Source: Sindora glabra (taxonomy: Eukaryota > Streptophyta > Magnoliopsida > Fabales > Fabaceae). Taken from it: a DNA stretch of 64,000 nt. The notes under the pieces are model-generated. The model saw nothing but the letters and a program-made list of their open reading frames with translations. It was not told where the DNA came from and searched no databases. Both the position numbers and the translations under genes were made by a program. This document shows, in pieces, positions 12,244-26,619 of this stretch. Each line of letters opens with the position of its first letter. Positions within the stretch are counted from its first letter, which is position 1. The DNA lies in NCBI GenBank assembly GCA_020226215.1, contig CM035235.1, forward strand, positions 4,477,151 to 4,541,150, read 5' to 3'.

Positions 12244-12635
12244 GTAATTCTATTAGGACAGTTATTTACCTTTCCTAGTTTCTACAAACGACCGAGGACC
12301 TTTTGAGAAGTTCGTTTTTAGTTTAATTTTATATATACAACACTTTTTGGTAGAACCTAGCGATACAAAAATTGATACATTCTATTTAATTGACCAGTTA
12401 AGAAGGTGAGTTTGATTATGTTGAAAATATAACACTTAAAAAAATTTATGTATTTGTATTTAATTCATTTTAAATTAATTAAAATTTTCACTTAATAAAT
12501 TAAATAAAATACATATATTTTTGAAAAATCTATGTTTCCAAAGCAAATGCCTAATACTGTTCTCTGCACTGCATTATCCTTCTAACACCGAAAATAGAGC
12601 ACTTCACTTCTCAAGATGGTAGGATTAGAGTCAAC

Positions 12636-12901
12636 TTAGGCTTTATTTGATTTTTTCGGAAAATGCTTTTTCAATAAATAATGTTATAAAATAGTAAAAA
12701 ATATTATATATGCTTAACATTAAATATAAAAAATTTAATAGAGAATAACTTTACCTTTTTAAAAGAGAAAATTATTTATCTCTACTATTATGATTTTATG
12801 TATTATCTTTTTAATTACAATAGATAAATGCAAATATATTACCCCTTTATTTATATATAATTTTTTAAAAAAAAATTGTTGATAAAACAAACAGAGTCTT
12901 A
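12636..12901. mobile_element. MITE, copy in unit 1 intron
   Basis: About 265 bp starting TTAGGCTTTATTTG and ending AAACAAACAGAGTCTTA, which form imperfect terminal inverted repeats. Related copies sit at the same place in the other units (15016-15305, 48559-48834, 56431-56612), so it inserted before the units were duplicated. A further copy is at 27089-27364. Confidence 0.55.
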
Positions 12902-13134
12902 GTGAGAGGAGTGAAAATGTAAGAACTTCTATTCATTTTTGAAAAGATATCAAAAGATTTTCTTGATAACACATCTTACTATTTATCAGAATTTTACACT
13001 CTTTCTTGCCCTTATCATTAAAAAGTGACAATGATCACTATCTATATATGATCCTTTTTTCAAAATAATTCAAGTGAAACATTAATAATACTCTTTCTCC
13101 ATCAACTTCTACTAATCATTTGTCCTGGATTTAG

Positions 13135-13476
13135 GTCTTACTCGGGAGCGGTCATTGGATTTTAGATCTTATCTCAAATTACAACCTTAGGGACGAAGAC
13201 GATGCTTTATTGGCGGAAAGCTTCCCGGCTGGTTTTGCAGACCACACAATAAAGTTGATAGAACAACATAAACAGAAAGTAGCCCAAATTGCAGAGTTAT
13301 TGATTCTGAAGGAAGTCATACACAAAGAGGAATTGGTTAAAATATTAGGAGAGCCGTCATTCTCGTCAGATCAACCAATAAGTAATGAAGGTGGCTTCCG
13401 AGAGGACAAAGAAGCAAAGGAGATTACAGAAGTTGCATTTATGCATTTGTCGCGGTGTCATATAATCAGAAGCTAA
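13135..13476 (+). pseudogene. Unit 1 FtsH-like C-terminal exon
   Basis: Starts after acceptor TTTAG (13133-13134) in phase 0 and is open for 113 codons to TAA at 13474-13476. It opens VLLGSGHW, which fits directly onto GGEAAEK of the preceding exon, as in the GGRAAEQ-VLLG junction of m-AAA proteases. It then runs into HTIKLIEQHKQKVAQIAELL and KEVIHKEELVKILGEPSFSS, matching the C-terminal helices of FTSH3/FTSH10. About 35-40 residues of the M41 domain between these blocks are missing or too diverged to recognise. The exon itself is open, but it belongs to a broken gene copy. Confidence 0.6.
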
Positions 13477-13852
13477 ACAACATTGAGCATGATCTATTAT
13501 GCATGTTACTTGGATAGTTTTGGCTTTTCTTTGTTGGTTGTTTAATGTAAGGCATCGTAGTTTTATTCCCTGTTGACTATTCTCTTTGTGACAAAAAAAG
13601 CAAAATGACACCCTTTTATATAGAGTAAGCGTTACATTTTGTTAAAATCTACTTTATATTAAAAAAAGGTTTCTTTGAGATATTTTTTGAAGAGTAATTT
13701 TATCATTTTCCTTTAAGCAATCACAACCACGTTCTCAAAGAAAATAAGTAATTGGAGAAATCCCTTCAATGGATAGCAATTGTAATGGCCCTGCCGCTAT
13801 AAGGTAATTTAAATATACTATAATATAGTAGAACCCAATGATATATTATATT
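13477..13852. other. Unit 1 3' flank
   Basis: Non-coding. Homologous to 15902-16230, 49356-49650 and part of 57035-57900. The copies share the TTTTGGCTTTTCTTTGTTGG block and a TGTTGACT-like block, consistent with a duplicated 3' untranslated region. Confidence 0.5.
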
Positions 13853-14770
13853 TAAGAGCCGTTTGGTTCAAATTAGGGAAAAGGAATGGAATTAAGAAAG
13901 GGAATTAGAGAAAAAGAAAAGGAATGACTCCTAATTACCTAATCTGTTTAATTCAAATAGAAAAGAGAATCAAGTATTTTTAATTTATTTTATTAATAGT
14001 TACTATACTAAAAAATAATTTACTTATAATTATTATTAAAATAATTATTATAATTATTATCTTATTATTTTTATTTTATTTACTAATATTATAATTTTTA
14101 TAACTATTTAATATTAATTATTAATATCTTATTAATATTATTTTTATTATTACTCATATTATTTCAATTATTATTAATATCTTAATAATAATTAATATTG
14201 TCATAATAATAATTATTATTTATTTAATTTTTATTTATAATATTTATTATTATTTTATTAACATTATTAATTATTAATAAATTAAAATATTATAATATTC
14301 AAAATAATAACCATTAAAAAATTATAATATTATTAATATAATTAAATAATATTATAATATTTATTATTTATTTAATATTTAAGATATTTATTTATTAAAT
14401 AAATATTAATAATATTATTAATAAATAATAATTATTAGTTATTTATTATTTAAATGTTATTTGATTATATTATAATTTTTATTTAAAATAAAATTATTAT
14501 TTATTTAATTTTTAATATTTTATTAATATTATTACTTTTTTATATTATTAAATATTTTATTATATTAATTATCATATTGAAGATGGAGGGAATGGAATGG
14601 GATTCCCTAAAGGGTTAAGGGGAATCACCACCCCCTTAAATGGGATAATTCCATTAAGAGAAAATAGGAAAAGGGAATGGATTTTTCTTGAACTAAATAA
14701 AAACAAAGAGAATGAAATTCTATAATTCCCTTTCCCTTTTCTGATTACCCATAATCAAATAGCCCCTTAA
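13853..14770. mobile_element. MITE with an almost pure A/T core
   Basis: About 915 bp with terminal inverted repeats: the left end starts AGAGCCGTTTGGTTCAAATT, and the right end read in reverse starts AGGGGCTATTTGATTATGGG. Both ends are followed inward by purine-rich GGGAAAAGG-type sequence. The core (about 13980-14575) is nearly all A and T and has no frame. It separates the two copies of the unit 1 intron and last exon. Confidence 0.65.
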
Positions 14771-15534
14771 TTGACTAGTTAAGAGGGTGAGTTTAATTAT
14801 GTTGAAAACATAAAACTTTAAAAAAAGTTATGTATTTCTATTTAATTCATTTTCAATTAATTTAAAATTTTAGAGAATAAAATAAAATAGATATATTTTT
14901 GAAAAAAATCTAAGTTTCCAAAGCAAATGCCTAATACTATTCTCTGCACCGCATTATCTTTCTAACACCAAAAACAGAGCACTTCACTTGTCAAGAAGGT
15001 AGGATCAGAGTAAGTTTAGGCTTTATTTGATTTTTTTGGAAAAATACTTTTTTAATGATCATATAGTTATAAAATATTAAAATAATTAAAAGTATTTTAT
15101 ATATTCAATATTAAATATAAGAAATTTGATAAAATAATAACTTCATCTTTTTAAGAGAAAAAATTATTTTCTTTCATTACTATAACTCTATATATTATTT
15201 TTTTAATCTCAAAGTACAAAAATAATATATTATTCTTTCATTTATTTATATCTAAATAAATGATTTTTTTTGAAAAAAAATCTGCTAATAAAACAAATAG
15301 GACGCGAGCGAAAGAAGTGAAAATGTAAGAATTTCTCTGAATTTTTAAAAGATATTAAGAGATTTTCTTGGTAACACATCTCACTAGTCATGGGAATTTC
15401 ATACTCTTTCTTGCCCTCATCATTAAAAAATGAAAATGAACGCGAAGTAATTTTTTTGTCAAAAAAATTCAAATGAGACATTAATAATGCTCTTTCTCTG
15501 TCAACTTCTATTAATCTTTTTGTCCTGAATTTAG
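14771..15534 (+). repeat. Duplicate of unit 1 intron 2
   Basis: Homologous to 12391-13134, from TTGACTAGTTAAGAGGGTGAG up to the acceptor TTTAG at 15533-15534, and including its own copy of the MITE (15016-15305). This is a local tandem duplication of the 3' part of unit 1. Confidence 0.7.
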
Positions 15535-15901
15535 GTCTTACTATGGGACAGGGACCCCAAAGTTGTAATTTTGATTTCATATCCCATCCCAAATTACAAC
15601 TTTAGGGTCTCTGAGTCTGCATTTTGGCGGAATGCCTCCGGCTGGAACTGATTTTGATGAATTTTGGAATAAGGCTAAAGACCACACAAAAAAGGTGATA
15701 GAACAACATAAAGACGCCCAAATTGTAGAGTTATTGACTTTGAAGGAAGTCACACAAAAAGAGGAACTACTTAAAATATTAGGAAAGCTGCCATTCTCAT
15801 CAAATCAACCAATAAATAATGAAAGAGGTTTCGAAAAAGACAAAGAGGCTAAGGATATTACAGAAGTTGGAACCTCATCTTCTGCAAATCAACATGAGTA
15901 A
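15535..15901 (+). pseudogene. Second copy of the FtsH-like C-terminal exon
   Basis: Tandem duplicate of 13135-13476. After the acceptor the phase-0 frame is lost, but the frame from 15632 is open for 89 codons to TAA at 15899-15901. It reads DFDEFWNKAKDHTKKVIEQH, then KEVTQKEELLKILGKLPFSS. This keeps the aromatic EFWNKA..HT motif of FtsH C-termini (V-R-E-W-V-x-KAY..HT) better than unit 1's first copy. A short in-frame loss removes the KVAQIAE-type block. Probably a dead exon. Confidence 0.55.
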
Positions 15902-18220
<2,319 letters not shown>

Positions 18221-18515
18221 AATAAAATTTTAAAATAATATCAAATATTACGGTGCTCTCAAAAGTGTTACCATATAATTAGACTCTATCAAAAATATTT
18301 AATTTGCTCAATTAAAACAATTTGAATCTCAAAACATTTTAAGTCCAATAAAAAAGTCTTGATTTCAATTTCTGAAAGAATTTTTGTTAGGAAGGATTTA
18401 TTGTCTACACATTAAGGATAGAAATAATCCTTAAAGAAAATGCTAACAACACACCTTAGATAAATTTCCACCAACAATCCTGTGTATTATTTTTGTGCAG
18501 ATAAGTTTTGAAAAG
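18221..18515. repeat. Duplicated block A, left part
   Basis: Homologous to about 59599-59870 (shared CTCTCAAAAGTG, ACCATATAATTAGA and TTTTTGTGCAGATAAGTTTT). The homology is interrupted by the CACTA element and continues at 23021. Non-coding. Confidence 0.75.
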
Positions 18516-18798
18516 AACTACAAGAAATTAGTGCTTTTTCAACCATTAATTTTTTTACAACCGTAATAAATGATAAAGAAAAAGATATAAGTTATGGCGT
18601 TTATTTTGTGACCGTTGATAATAATAAATGAAAATATCTTCTTTAATGACCATTAATTGTTGATTTTATTATGATTCGTTTCTTATTGATCTTGGCTGTC
18701 GATAAACATTTTCAAATGAAAACGACTTCAAATCAAGGTATTCCTTGCAATTTTGCATTTCAAGTGCAAAAGCCACTAACACTACTTACACTCAATAA

Positions 18799-19269
18799 TA
18801 AGGGTGGCAATTCGAGTTCATGGGTCGAGTTCGAGTCGGGTTGGGCATAACTTGAACCCATTTATGCTCAACCCGATCACGACCCATTTAATAAACGAGT
18901 TAACTCAACACGACCCGTTTATTAAACAGGTCAACTTGATACAACCCGTCTAAGCCGAATATACATAATATGCTTAATAGTAGTAACACAACCCATTTAA
19001 TCCAACACAAACCTATTTTTATTAATTTTTTATTTTATATGAATTAATAATTAATAAATTTATATATTATATAACGGGTTAAACAAGTTCACGGGTCAGG
19101 TTGACCCGTTTAATAACCTGTATAACTTAAATGGGTTTAAAACAGGTTAACCCAAACCCGACATAAAATTTATTAGGGTCAGATGGGTCGACCTATTTAT
19201 GACCTAAACTCAATTAAGCCTGACCCAAACCCGTTTAACTCGTGTCATGTCAAAAATTGTCATCCTTAC
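18799..19269. mobile_element. hAT-like MITE rich in ACCCGTTT motifs
   Basis: About 470 bp with ends AAGGGTGGCAATTC and, read in reverse, AAGGATGACAATTT. The inside is built from repeated GGGTC/GACCC and ACCCGTTTA motifs in both orientations. The flanks (CTCAATAA and CTTGATAG) are a poor 8-base match. The layout is that of a common dispersed plant MITE. It is nested in the CACTA element. Confidence 0.6.
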
Positions 19270-19961
19270 TTGATAGCTACCACTGAAAACCTTCTCCTTC
19301 CCCCTTCGATTTCCTCTAATTCTCTTGCCCTATTGTTAACTTTGCCATAAATTCTAGCATCATTTGTGTCTTTACTTCAACTTCATCATCTACTTCTTCT
19401 CACATCTGGCATCTAATTTCCAATTTTTTTGTGCCACTAATTTTTCCAACTTTGATTTTTATGTTGCTTCCCCCTATGTTGATTTCAAGTGATATGAAAT
19501 TATATAGAAGGTTTGTGTTAGTTACTTTACTTTTATCGATGGTTTGTGATTCAATTATTTGAAATTTTTAGATCATTTTAGGTGTGGGATAGGAAACTTG
19601 CAAATTTCCATGCATTAAGTTATCAAGAATCCATCAATTAATTGTTATGCTCTCTGAAGTCAGGGCAATTGGCACTCCACACAATCATTAGTGAGTGAAA
19701 GATTTATAAATCTAGTTTTTCTATGCATAAAAATGCATATAATTAAATTAGAAATAGGTAGTATGTATAATTTATTTAGTTGAGTGAAAGAGTACTTCAA
19801 ACTCCCCCTATCATGTTTAGGTTTCATAAAAATTAAATGAAATAGTGTAGTACATAGAAGATTAGTTTGAAGAGAGATAAGTAACGAATAAAGGTATTTA
19901 TAGAGAAATGGGCAATGAGTAGATGCAAGAAGGAGATTGTTAATACCTATGATTTACTAGT

Positions 19962-19965
<4 letters not shown>

Positions 19966-20005
<40 letters not shown>
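19966..20005. repeat. (AG)n microsatellite
   Basis: Uninterrupted AG run of about 40 bp. Confidence 0.95.
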
Positions 20006-20007
<2 letters not shown>

Positions 20008-22014
20008 ATAATAGTTATAAAAATTATGCATGTTCATAAAATCAAAATAGGGGTGAGAAAATAAGTAATATATAAGTAGCATTTGTCCTATATGAATTCT
20101 CTTTAATGATTTGAATTTTTTTAATTAATTATATTGTCTTCACAACTTTCAAGGTTTATAACTTCCATTCATATTTATAATAAAGTAAATGAATTTTTTT
20201 ATAATAAAGGAGTACTCCTATTTTTATCTAACATACAATTTATACTTATTTTCTTACATCCATTAGTTATCAATTTTCTTAGTTAATCTATAGCTCTAAA
20301 TTTAAGCCTTGTCAAATAGGTGATTAGTGGTAGTTTTATTTTCTTTTGTCAATTCCATGAATTAAGGAAAGTTTTTCTTTTTCTACTTCTTGCTAGAAGG
20401 TTCTCTTTGTGAGAGTAACAAGAGTAATATTTGATTGTTAATTTTGAAGGAGAAGAGAGGGGATTGTTTCCCTAGATTTATAAGGTTTGTTTATGCTCAT
20501 TTAATTGAACCACAACATTTAACTAGGATTAGAAAAAAAAACTTCATTTCAATCACAAATTACGAAGCACATTGAAATCAATTTGAGTTTTTATAAGAAA
20601 TTTTGGATTATAGAAATGAAAAAAAGATTGGCAAACTAGTGTTTTTGTAAGTAACATTAAACACTTGTCTCAATAATGATTTTTGCTTAGTCATCTATTA
20701 CCTTTTTATTTATCAACTAGATTGACATAGTTTTTTATTTCTCTCAATTTTAATTCTATCTCTACTTTTTATTATGAAAGGTTTGCAGGTTAGAATTTTG
20801 TGTTTCAATTATCATTGTTATGCTTTAACTCTGCTTTTCATGTGTTTAAATTGAAATTAAAGGTTTCTTATATATGCATTGAAGGGATTCCGAGGTCTAT
20901 TTCCCAGTTTGCATTATAACAAGCAACAATTAGTATACATGTTTAAAGCCACTGACTCTTTTTCCCCCTCATTTTATTTATTATTTTTGTTCCTCTACTA
21001 CAGATATAATGTGTTGAACCATTATCATCTAAAGTTTTTTGGTATTAAATCCAATTTTGTGCTTTGACAAATGTGCAACATTTATATTGATACTATAATA
21101 CAAGAACATAAGTGACTATATGTCAATTTCATAGCAGACCATTTAAATCTATTGCATTAAGTATTATCTTAAATGTCAAGAATAGTTCTATTGCATTAAG
21201 TATTATCTAGACTATCTAGAATAGATTTGTTTAAATGTTGTTCTTTAACAAACTGGAAACATAGTAATGAACATATTTCTATTTTGTTTTGTCAAACTAA
21301 TTGTTTTAGATAATTTATTGTGGTTCTTTTAGAGAAGATAAAGGACTTAAAGATTTGATCCTTGGTAAGCATCAACTTATAACTTAATGCATTTGCTTAA
21401 TGGTTTACACTGGATTCATTAAACCACTACTCTAACAGCTTTTATGGCATTGAATGATAGGTTGAGATCATCCATTTTTAGTAAATGCATTAACCCTGTT
21501 GATTATCCCAACTACAGGTTATTCTATTCTTATAATTCCTTTCTAAAATTAGGTAATTAATTAAAATAAACCTTAACCTCTTCTTTTTCTTTAATATTGC
21601 AATTGAAAAGATACTACTATTGACTTATGTCTTTCATCTTAAGGCTACAATAAGGGAACTCTATTACTTTACAATGTTGCCATTATGATCTATTTTTGTC
21701 TTGCTTATTTATATTTGCTATGAAAGAGTATGTATTTTACATGCATAAGGGTTGTTTCTCATGTGCAAATATTATCGATATATTGCATGTTAGTTCATAT
21801 CAAAATCATTTCCACCAAACTTACGTCTTCTTTTATACTTTTCACAATATTTTACTAGGTTCTTTAATTAGAGTATATCCACCCATTCAAAGATTTTTAC
21901 CTCTTCCCACCACAATTCCAATTTTCAAATTTTAGTTTTCTTTTCTATGTTTCAATATAATGCATTAAATTACTAATTTGGTATTATCTATTTAACTATT
22001 ACCTGTAATGAATT
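20006..22014. other. CACTA interior, no identified gene
   Basis: AT-rich with a few short frames (for example 20879-21067 and 21696-21935), none recognised. These could be eroded parts of the same captured gene as at 22015-22330, but I cannot show it. Confidence 0.4.
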
Positions 22015-22330
22015 ATGCAAGCTTACTTTTGTATAATAGATCATGAACATGAAAAGGCTATATATCATGACATGGTTATAGTTGCAATGATTATGAATGC
22101 AACCTTTGTTTTTCCTTCTCTAGATCATGAAATTTGGACTAATTCAAGGTATTTTCATTTTGAGAAATGTGGTGCTATTAATTTACCTTCTCATATAATC
22201 TTTTTTCAAAAATATAAAGTCTTTTATATTTTTTCGTGAATTTAAAGATATTTCAATTGGAGACACTTCATGGAAACCTTAAAAGACAACATTGAGATAG
22301 TTGAGTATCTACCACCCCATTATGCAACTG
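22015..22330 (+). pseudogene. Captured fragment of a plant O-fucosyltransferase-like gene
   Basis: The + strand reads DMVIVAMIMNATFVFPSLDH, then WTN. This matches the early conserved block of plant GDP-fucose O-fucosyltransferase family proteins (ICDMVAVAKIMNATLVLPSLDH as I recall it). A 99-bp intron-like gap (donor 22149, acceptor AG at 22246-22247) follows. After it the same frame resumes as NWRHFMETLKDNIEIVEYLP and PHYAT, the next block of that family. Only two conserved blocks of a protein of roughly 500 residues are present, with no start and no rest of the domain. A retained intron indicates capture from genomic DNA by the transposon. Confidence 0.72.
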
Positions 22331-22974
22331 CGACCTCTTCTTAATACTTCATGATAGTCTAAAACTTTGCAATTCTTGATGCAAGGCCAAAGGCAAAGTT
22401 CAAATAGGTTTATGAAACTAAGAGGTTAAAGAAATGTCAGTTGAAATACTTGAATAAAGATTGGTAAAATTAGAATAATATTAGTGTTGAATTCATAGTA
22501 AATTTTTTTAGTTAGGTTTCCTAGATTGTTGCATGTTTATTGTACTATTTTCATGTTAAGCAATTCTAACCCTGTAAATGTTCTTTCTCTATGCCATTAT
22601 TATGTCAAGTGTTTTTATCAACTCAAAATTTTGTTTGAATGGATAAACAACTACATATGTATGTGTATATTCGGGGAATTATTCTAATCTTTAAAATAAA
22701 TAAATATCTTTATTAGTGACGATTAAAGTTAGTTGCAATTAATTTTACATTATTTTTTACAGTCACTATGTGTTGGTATAAGAATATTGCTCATGAAGAC
22801 ATATGAGGTTTATTTTTATACATATTTCAACAATCATGGTAGTAAATAATTATATAATACTTTTATTGACGATCATTGGTCATCAATAATGCAATTTATG
22901 ACACCTTTTGTTGCAACACTTGTCAACGGCCAGATTTTTGTCACTAATAGTATTCTCGATGATAATATTTTTCT

Positions 22975-23000
22975 TTATTGATGGCCATGGCCATCAATAA
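22975..23000. repeat. 26-bp perfect palindrome near the CACTA end
   Basis: The sequence equals its own reverse complement over 26 bases, centred on GGCCATGGCC. It lies 20 bp inside the right end of the CACTA element. A diverged version (GGCCATGGTCATCAATAA) lies near another CACTA-like end at 26937. Confidence 0.9.
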
Positions 23001-23390
23001 ATGTCTTTTTTCTTATGGTGAAATCTTGATTCATTATATTGTTCTCATATTTTCTATTTTTCTCTATATATTCCTTATAAGTTTTTAACAATCTCAAATA
23101 AATTCACTTGATTATATTATCTCAATACATTGTTCCACATCTGCACTGCTAGTTCTAGTATTTGTTGTTTATCTCCATATAATCTTTCATTTCTACTGAA
23201 AGGTATGAAGAAAATAAACAAAAACAACTAGAAATTACAATTGGTTAGCTATTTTATATTATTTAATCCCATATATGTTAATCCAAATCACTTGAAAGTT
23301 TTGTTTCATGATTGACTTTGATCTCCACATGCATTTAATTTCCATATGGAAGACTCATGTAAGAAATTTAAATTTTAATCTTATATAGAA

Positions 23391-23510
23391 TTTTAGATAT
23401 CATGAAAATAAAATTAATGCAGAAGTATAATTTTAGATATCATGAAAATAAAATTAATGTAGAAGTATAATTTTAGATATCATGAAAATAAAATTAATTC
23501 AAAAGTATAT
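23391..23510. repeat. Three tandem 40-bp repeats
   Basis: Three copies starting TTTTAGATATCATGAAAATA at 23391, 23431 and 23471. Only one diverged copy is seen at the matching place near 60220, so the array expanded after the block was duplicated. Confidence 0.9.
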
Positions 23511-23588
23511 GTTTATTGTGAATTTAATTCCCCTAAAAATGACAATATTCAAATGAATAAGCATTAATATTCCTCTTCTTCTCTTTTT

Positions 23589-23613
23589 CCTTCTCCTTCT
23601 CCTTCTCCTTCTC
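23589..23613. repeat. (CCTTCT)n simple repeat
   Basis: Four units of a pyrimidine hexamer. Confidence 0.9.
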
Positions 23614-25170
23614 ATAAAATATACAGCTTTCAATAGGACAAATCAATATCTACATTAAGTTAAGAGTAGAAAGGAAACTTGACTAAAATAAATAAAATTC
23701 TATTAGGCCTTCTCATTACTAGCAAGTAAATATATAAGCCTACACTTTAACTACTAAATACATTAACCAATAATTAAATATCAATAAATTCAAGTAATAA
23801 ATTATTTTAATAAATTAGGCTTCAAAAAATAAAAACTTCTCAGATCATTGTTTAGCCAATTTTATCAAATAAAATATTGACAATTAATGGTAGCCTATGT
23901 AAAAATTTTAACATTCTCCCACCTACGTATTATTAATTATAAAGATTTTATTTTTAAAACATTTTACATAAAAACAAACCTCATTTTGAATCTAAAATTT
24001 ACAATACATGACCATGATTTTGAAAATATATCATCTAAGAAATGATACCTGAAACATAACTCATGTTTAAATAACCAATAATATTGAATCATGGTTGTAA
24101 TTGTATTATTATCAACAAAAGACCTTCCATGGTTATATATATTATCAACTATTTAAATATAAAGCATTAATGTAAAAGTGTAACAAGAAAAAAGTATCAA
24201 AAGCATAATCTAACCAAATATGTTATTTTTCAAGTTAATCCTTAATGATTTTTTTATAACAAACTCAATAATAAGATGGAAAATTTTTTTGACAATAATA
24301 AATTTAATTATCTTAAAATCCCAATATAATATCAATTAAGAAACAAATATTAAACATAGGAATTAGTGACTGACACTGAGCCCTAATCTTCATAAATCTA
24401 TTTGCCAAAATGTATCTAAGTTTCAAAATGATATTAATTAGGAGACAAATATATAATTTAGAAACTAACAATTGACATCAAATGTTAGTCCTCATAAATC
24501 TATTATCAAAATGTCTCAAAGTTTAAAAATAATGTCAACTAAGGGATAAACACATATATTAAAGACTAATAATAAATACCAAATCTTAATCCTAATAAGG
24601 CATTACATAAAATAACATACTAAACATGATACTTAACTTTTATTAAGGCAAGTCTTATTATTTCAATATGGTGCTCATAAAAGATCACATATACAAACTC
24701 AAGAGCTAACAACTAGTACTAAGTCTTAGTCTTCATAATTATAATAATTGGTATGTTTTGCAATATAGATATACATGTATTGATAAAGAAACTATGAATT
24801 GTATATTTAAATACACAATAATATGCCAATATTATCAAGAACAAATATGATAATCATACATAACATAAAGATTAACAAATTATGTAATAATATATTTGAC
24901 ACAATTATCTTGTGTACCAATAAATATATTATGATTATCAATTGAGATGAAAGGTTCTATAATATATAATATAAAATTTTCACTAAGCCTATTATAAGAA
25001 AATAAAATTAAATGCCTATATTTTAACAACTTCTAAAACATCTTATAAACATTAGAACCTTCATTTGTCCAAAAAATATTTCAATTCTACATACAAATTT
25101 TAGTGGTATGAAAAATTATGATTTGTCAAATTACTAACTTGATATAAGTTATAATTTTAAAGAAATTGAA

Positions 25171-26619
25171 TATTGCCGAATGCTTCAGCCAATACACCTT
25201 CAAGCGATTTCACCATATATTGAATATGCATGAAAGTAAATTTTATTCTCCTCAATACAAATGTTGTCATTAGAATTTTACTTTGGCAAACATGATTATC
25301 ATGATCTAATTTAAATAACTTAATATTGATCACCTTTCTATTTGGAACAATTTGTTATTTCATGCTTTGCCTCCATCTTGGATTTTGAAATTAATTATTC
25401 TGTCTTATACCTTTATGCAAGGGTCACTATTGTTAAAAGCTTGGCCACCCCAACTTCCTTATAGGTTTGTAGCACATATGTATGTATACATGCTTCCATA
25501 TAATCAAAGGACTTTCTTCCCATACATATCCTTTTTGTAAGTTAACATTTCCTTTTATTTTTCTTTGTTTTATTTCATGCCACTCTTCCAAATTTAAATA
25601 CCCAAAATCAATTTGACAGATTCACAGGGTGAAGAGGTTGAGTTCTTTCTCTTGTATTGAAGGATAATTTCCATTGCAAGGACAAGGTATGCGAAAAATT
25701 TCCCATTTCATTCCATTCTACCTTTCATTACCAGCCAGGGGATTTGTGTTTGTTTTTAATTTCTTTCCTTTACAGTTGGATGGTCTTTCACAAGCTATTT
25801 TTAATTGATATTTCTCTCATTCTATTAGCACTTTTTTTGGGAGGAGCATAATATGGAGATTGGCTCATCTTGTCAGAGCAGGTACTCGTTCTTTTCTCGT
25901 CTGAGTGCCATGAAGTCGGTTGAAGTGCTACTTGAGACCTTACTCTAAAAACTAGTATGAGGTAAAAGTATATCACCTCTTTGTACTTCAATCCATGGAC
26001 AAAAAAACACCATATAATTTGAAAAGGAACAATTTAATCGTTAAACATTATTAGCACTATCTTTTTCAGTCTCTATTAATTTTCATTAGTTCCATATTCT
26101 ATTGTTCTTTGACCAATTTTCTTAATTTGGGTAATTTTTCCCCTCTCTGATTGATAGAAACTTTATAATTGCAAAGTTGGCAAGCCCAGATCTAGAAGGA
26201 CACTCAATCCAATGGTTAAGTGTAGTATTATGCATCAACCGAAAAGGTAAACTTATTCTTTCAAAACATCTCAACGTTCACTCTAAAACCCATCTATTAT
26301 GAGCCCTTATTTTAAGTATTTGATAGGGATTGTTAGGGATGTGTATAGAACTAAAAGGCAGATTCCTCAAATTATTATTTAGACCGAAGTAATTATTTTA
26401 AATTTTAATCTACCATTTGTTTAGCTTGTTTTAAAGCCATCTATTTTAAGCCCTTAATTTTATCATATTTGAAAATTGGAATTTTTATATATATTTTATG
26501 CAATGTGGTGGACAACACAAAAGAATACATATGCTGGGAAATGGTGATTGTTGTCGATCATTTTGAGAGGGAGGGAGGGAGGGAGGGAGGTTAATATTGC
26601 CAATTTTTTTAGGAAAAGT
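25171..26619. other. Intergenic, no identified gene
   Basis: Mixed composition with several short frames (25352-25540, 25657-25851) that I cannot assign. A (GGGA)n run lies at 26565-26590. The stretch may be the interior of the CACTA-like element ending at 26937; its left end was not found. Confidence 0.35.

Larger units (their letters stand above)
18516..23020. mobile_element. Non-autonomous CACTA element with captured gene piece
   Basis: About 4.5 kb inserted in a repeat whose uninterrupted counterpart at about 59868-59890 reads straight through (TTTTCAAAATCTTG). The left end is AACTACAAGAAATT and the right end TTTCTTATGGTG, both close to the CACTACAAGAAA terminus of CACTA elements. The 3-base flanks (AAG/AAA) nearly match, as expected for the 3-bp target duplication. 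Both ends carry subterminal GACCAT/GGCCAT motifs. No transposase is seen. Inside are a MITE (18799-19269), an AG microsatellite and an O-fucosyltransferase-like fragment (22015-22330). Movement would need a transposase from elsewhere. Confidence 0.72.
23021..25170. repeat. Duplicated block A, right part
   Basis: Homologous to about 59875-61890: shared TTCATTATATTGTTCTC, ATTGTTCCACATCTGCACTG and many further stretches. Non-coding, AT-rich. Together with 18221-18515 it shows that the duplication of the gene units included about 2.5 kb or more of this 3' sequence. Confidence 0.8.

Noticed and set aside
26565..26590. GGGA repeats as a possible G-quadruplex regulator
   Set aside because: It lies in intergenic DNA within a transposon-like stretch and no gene is near enough to connect.
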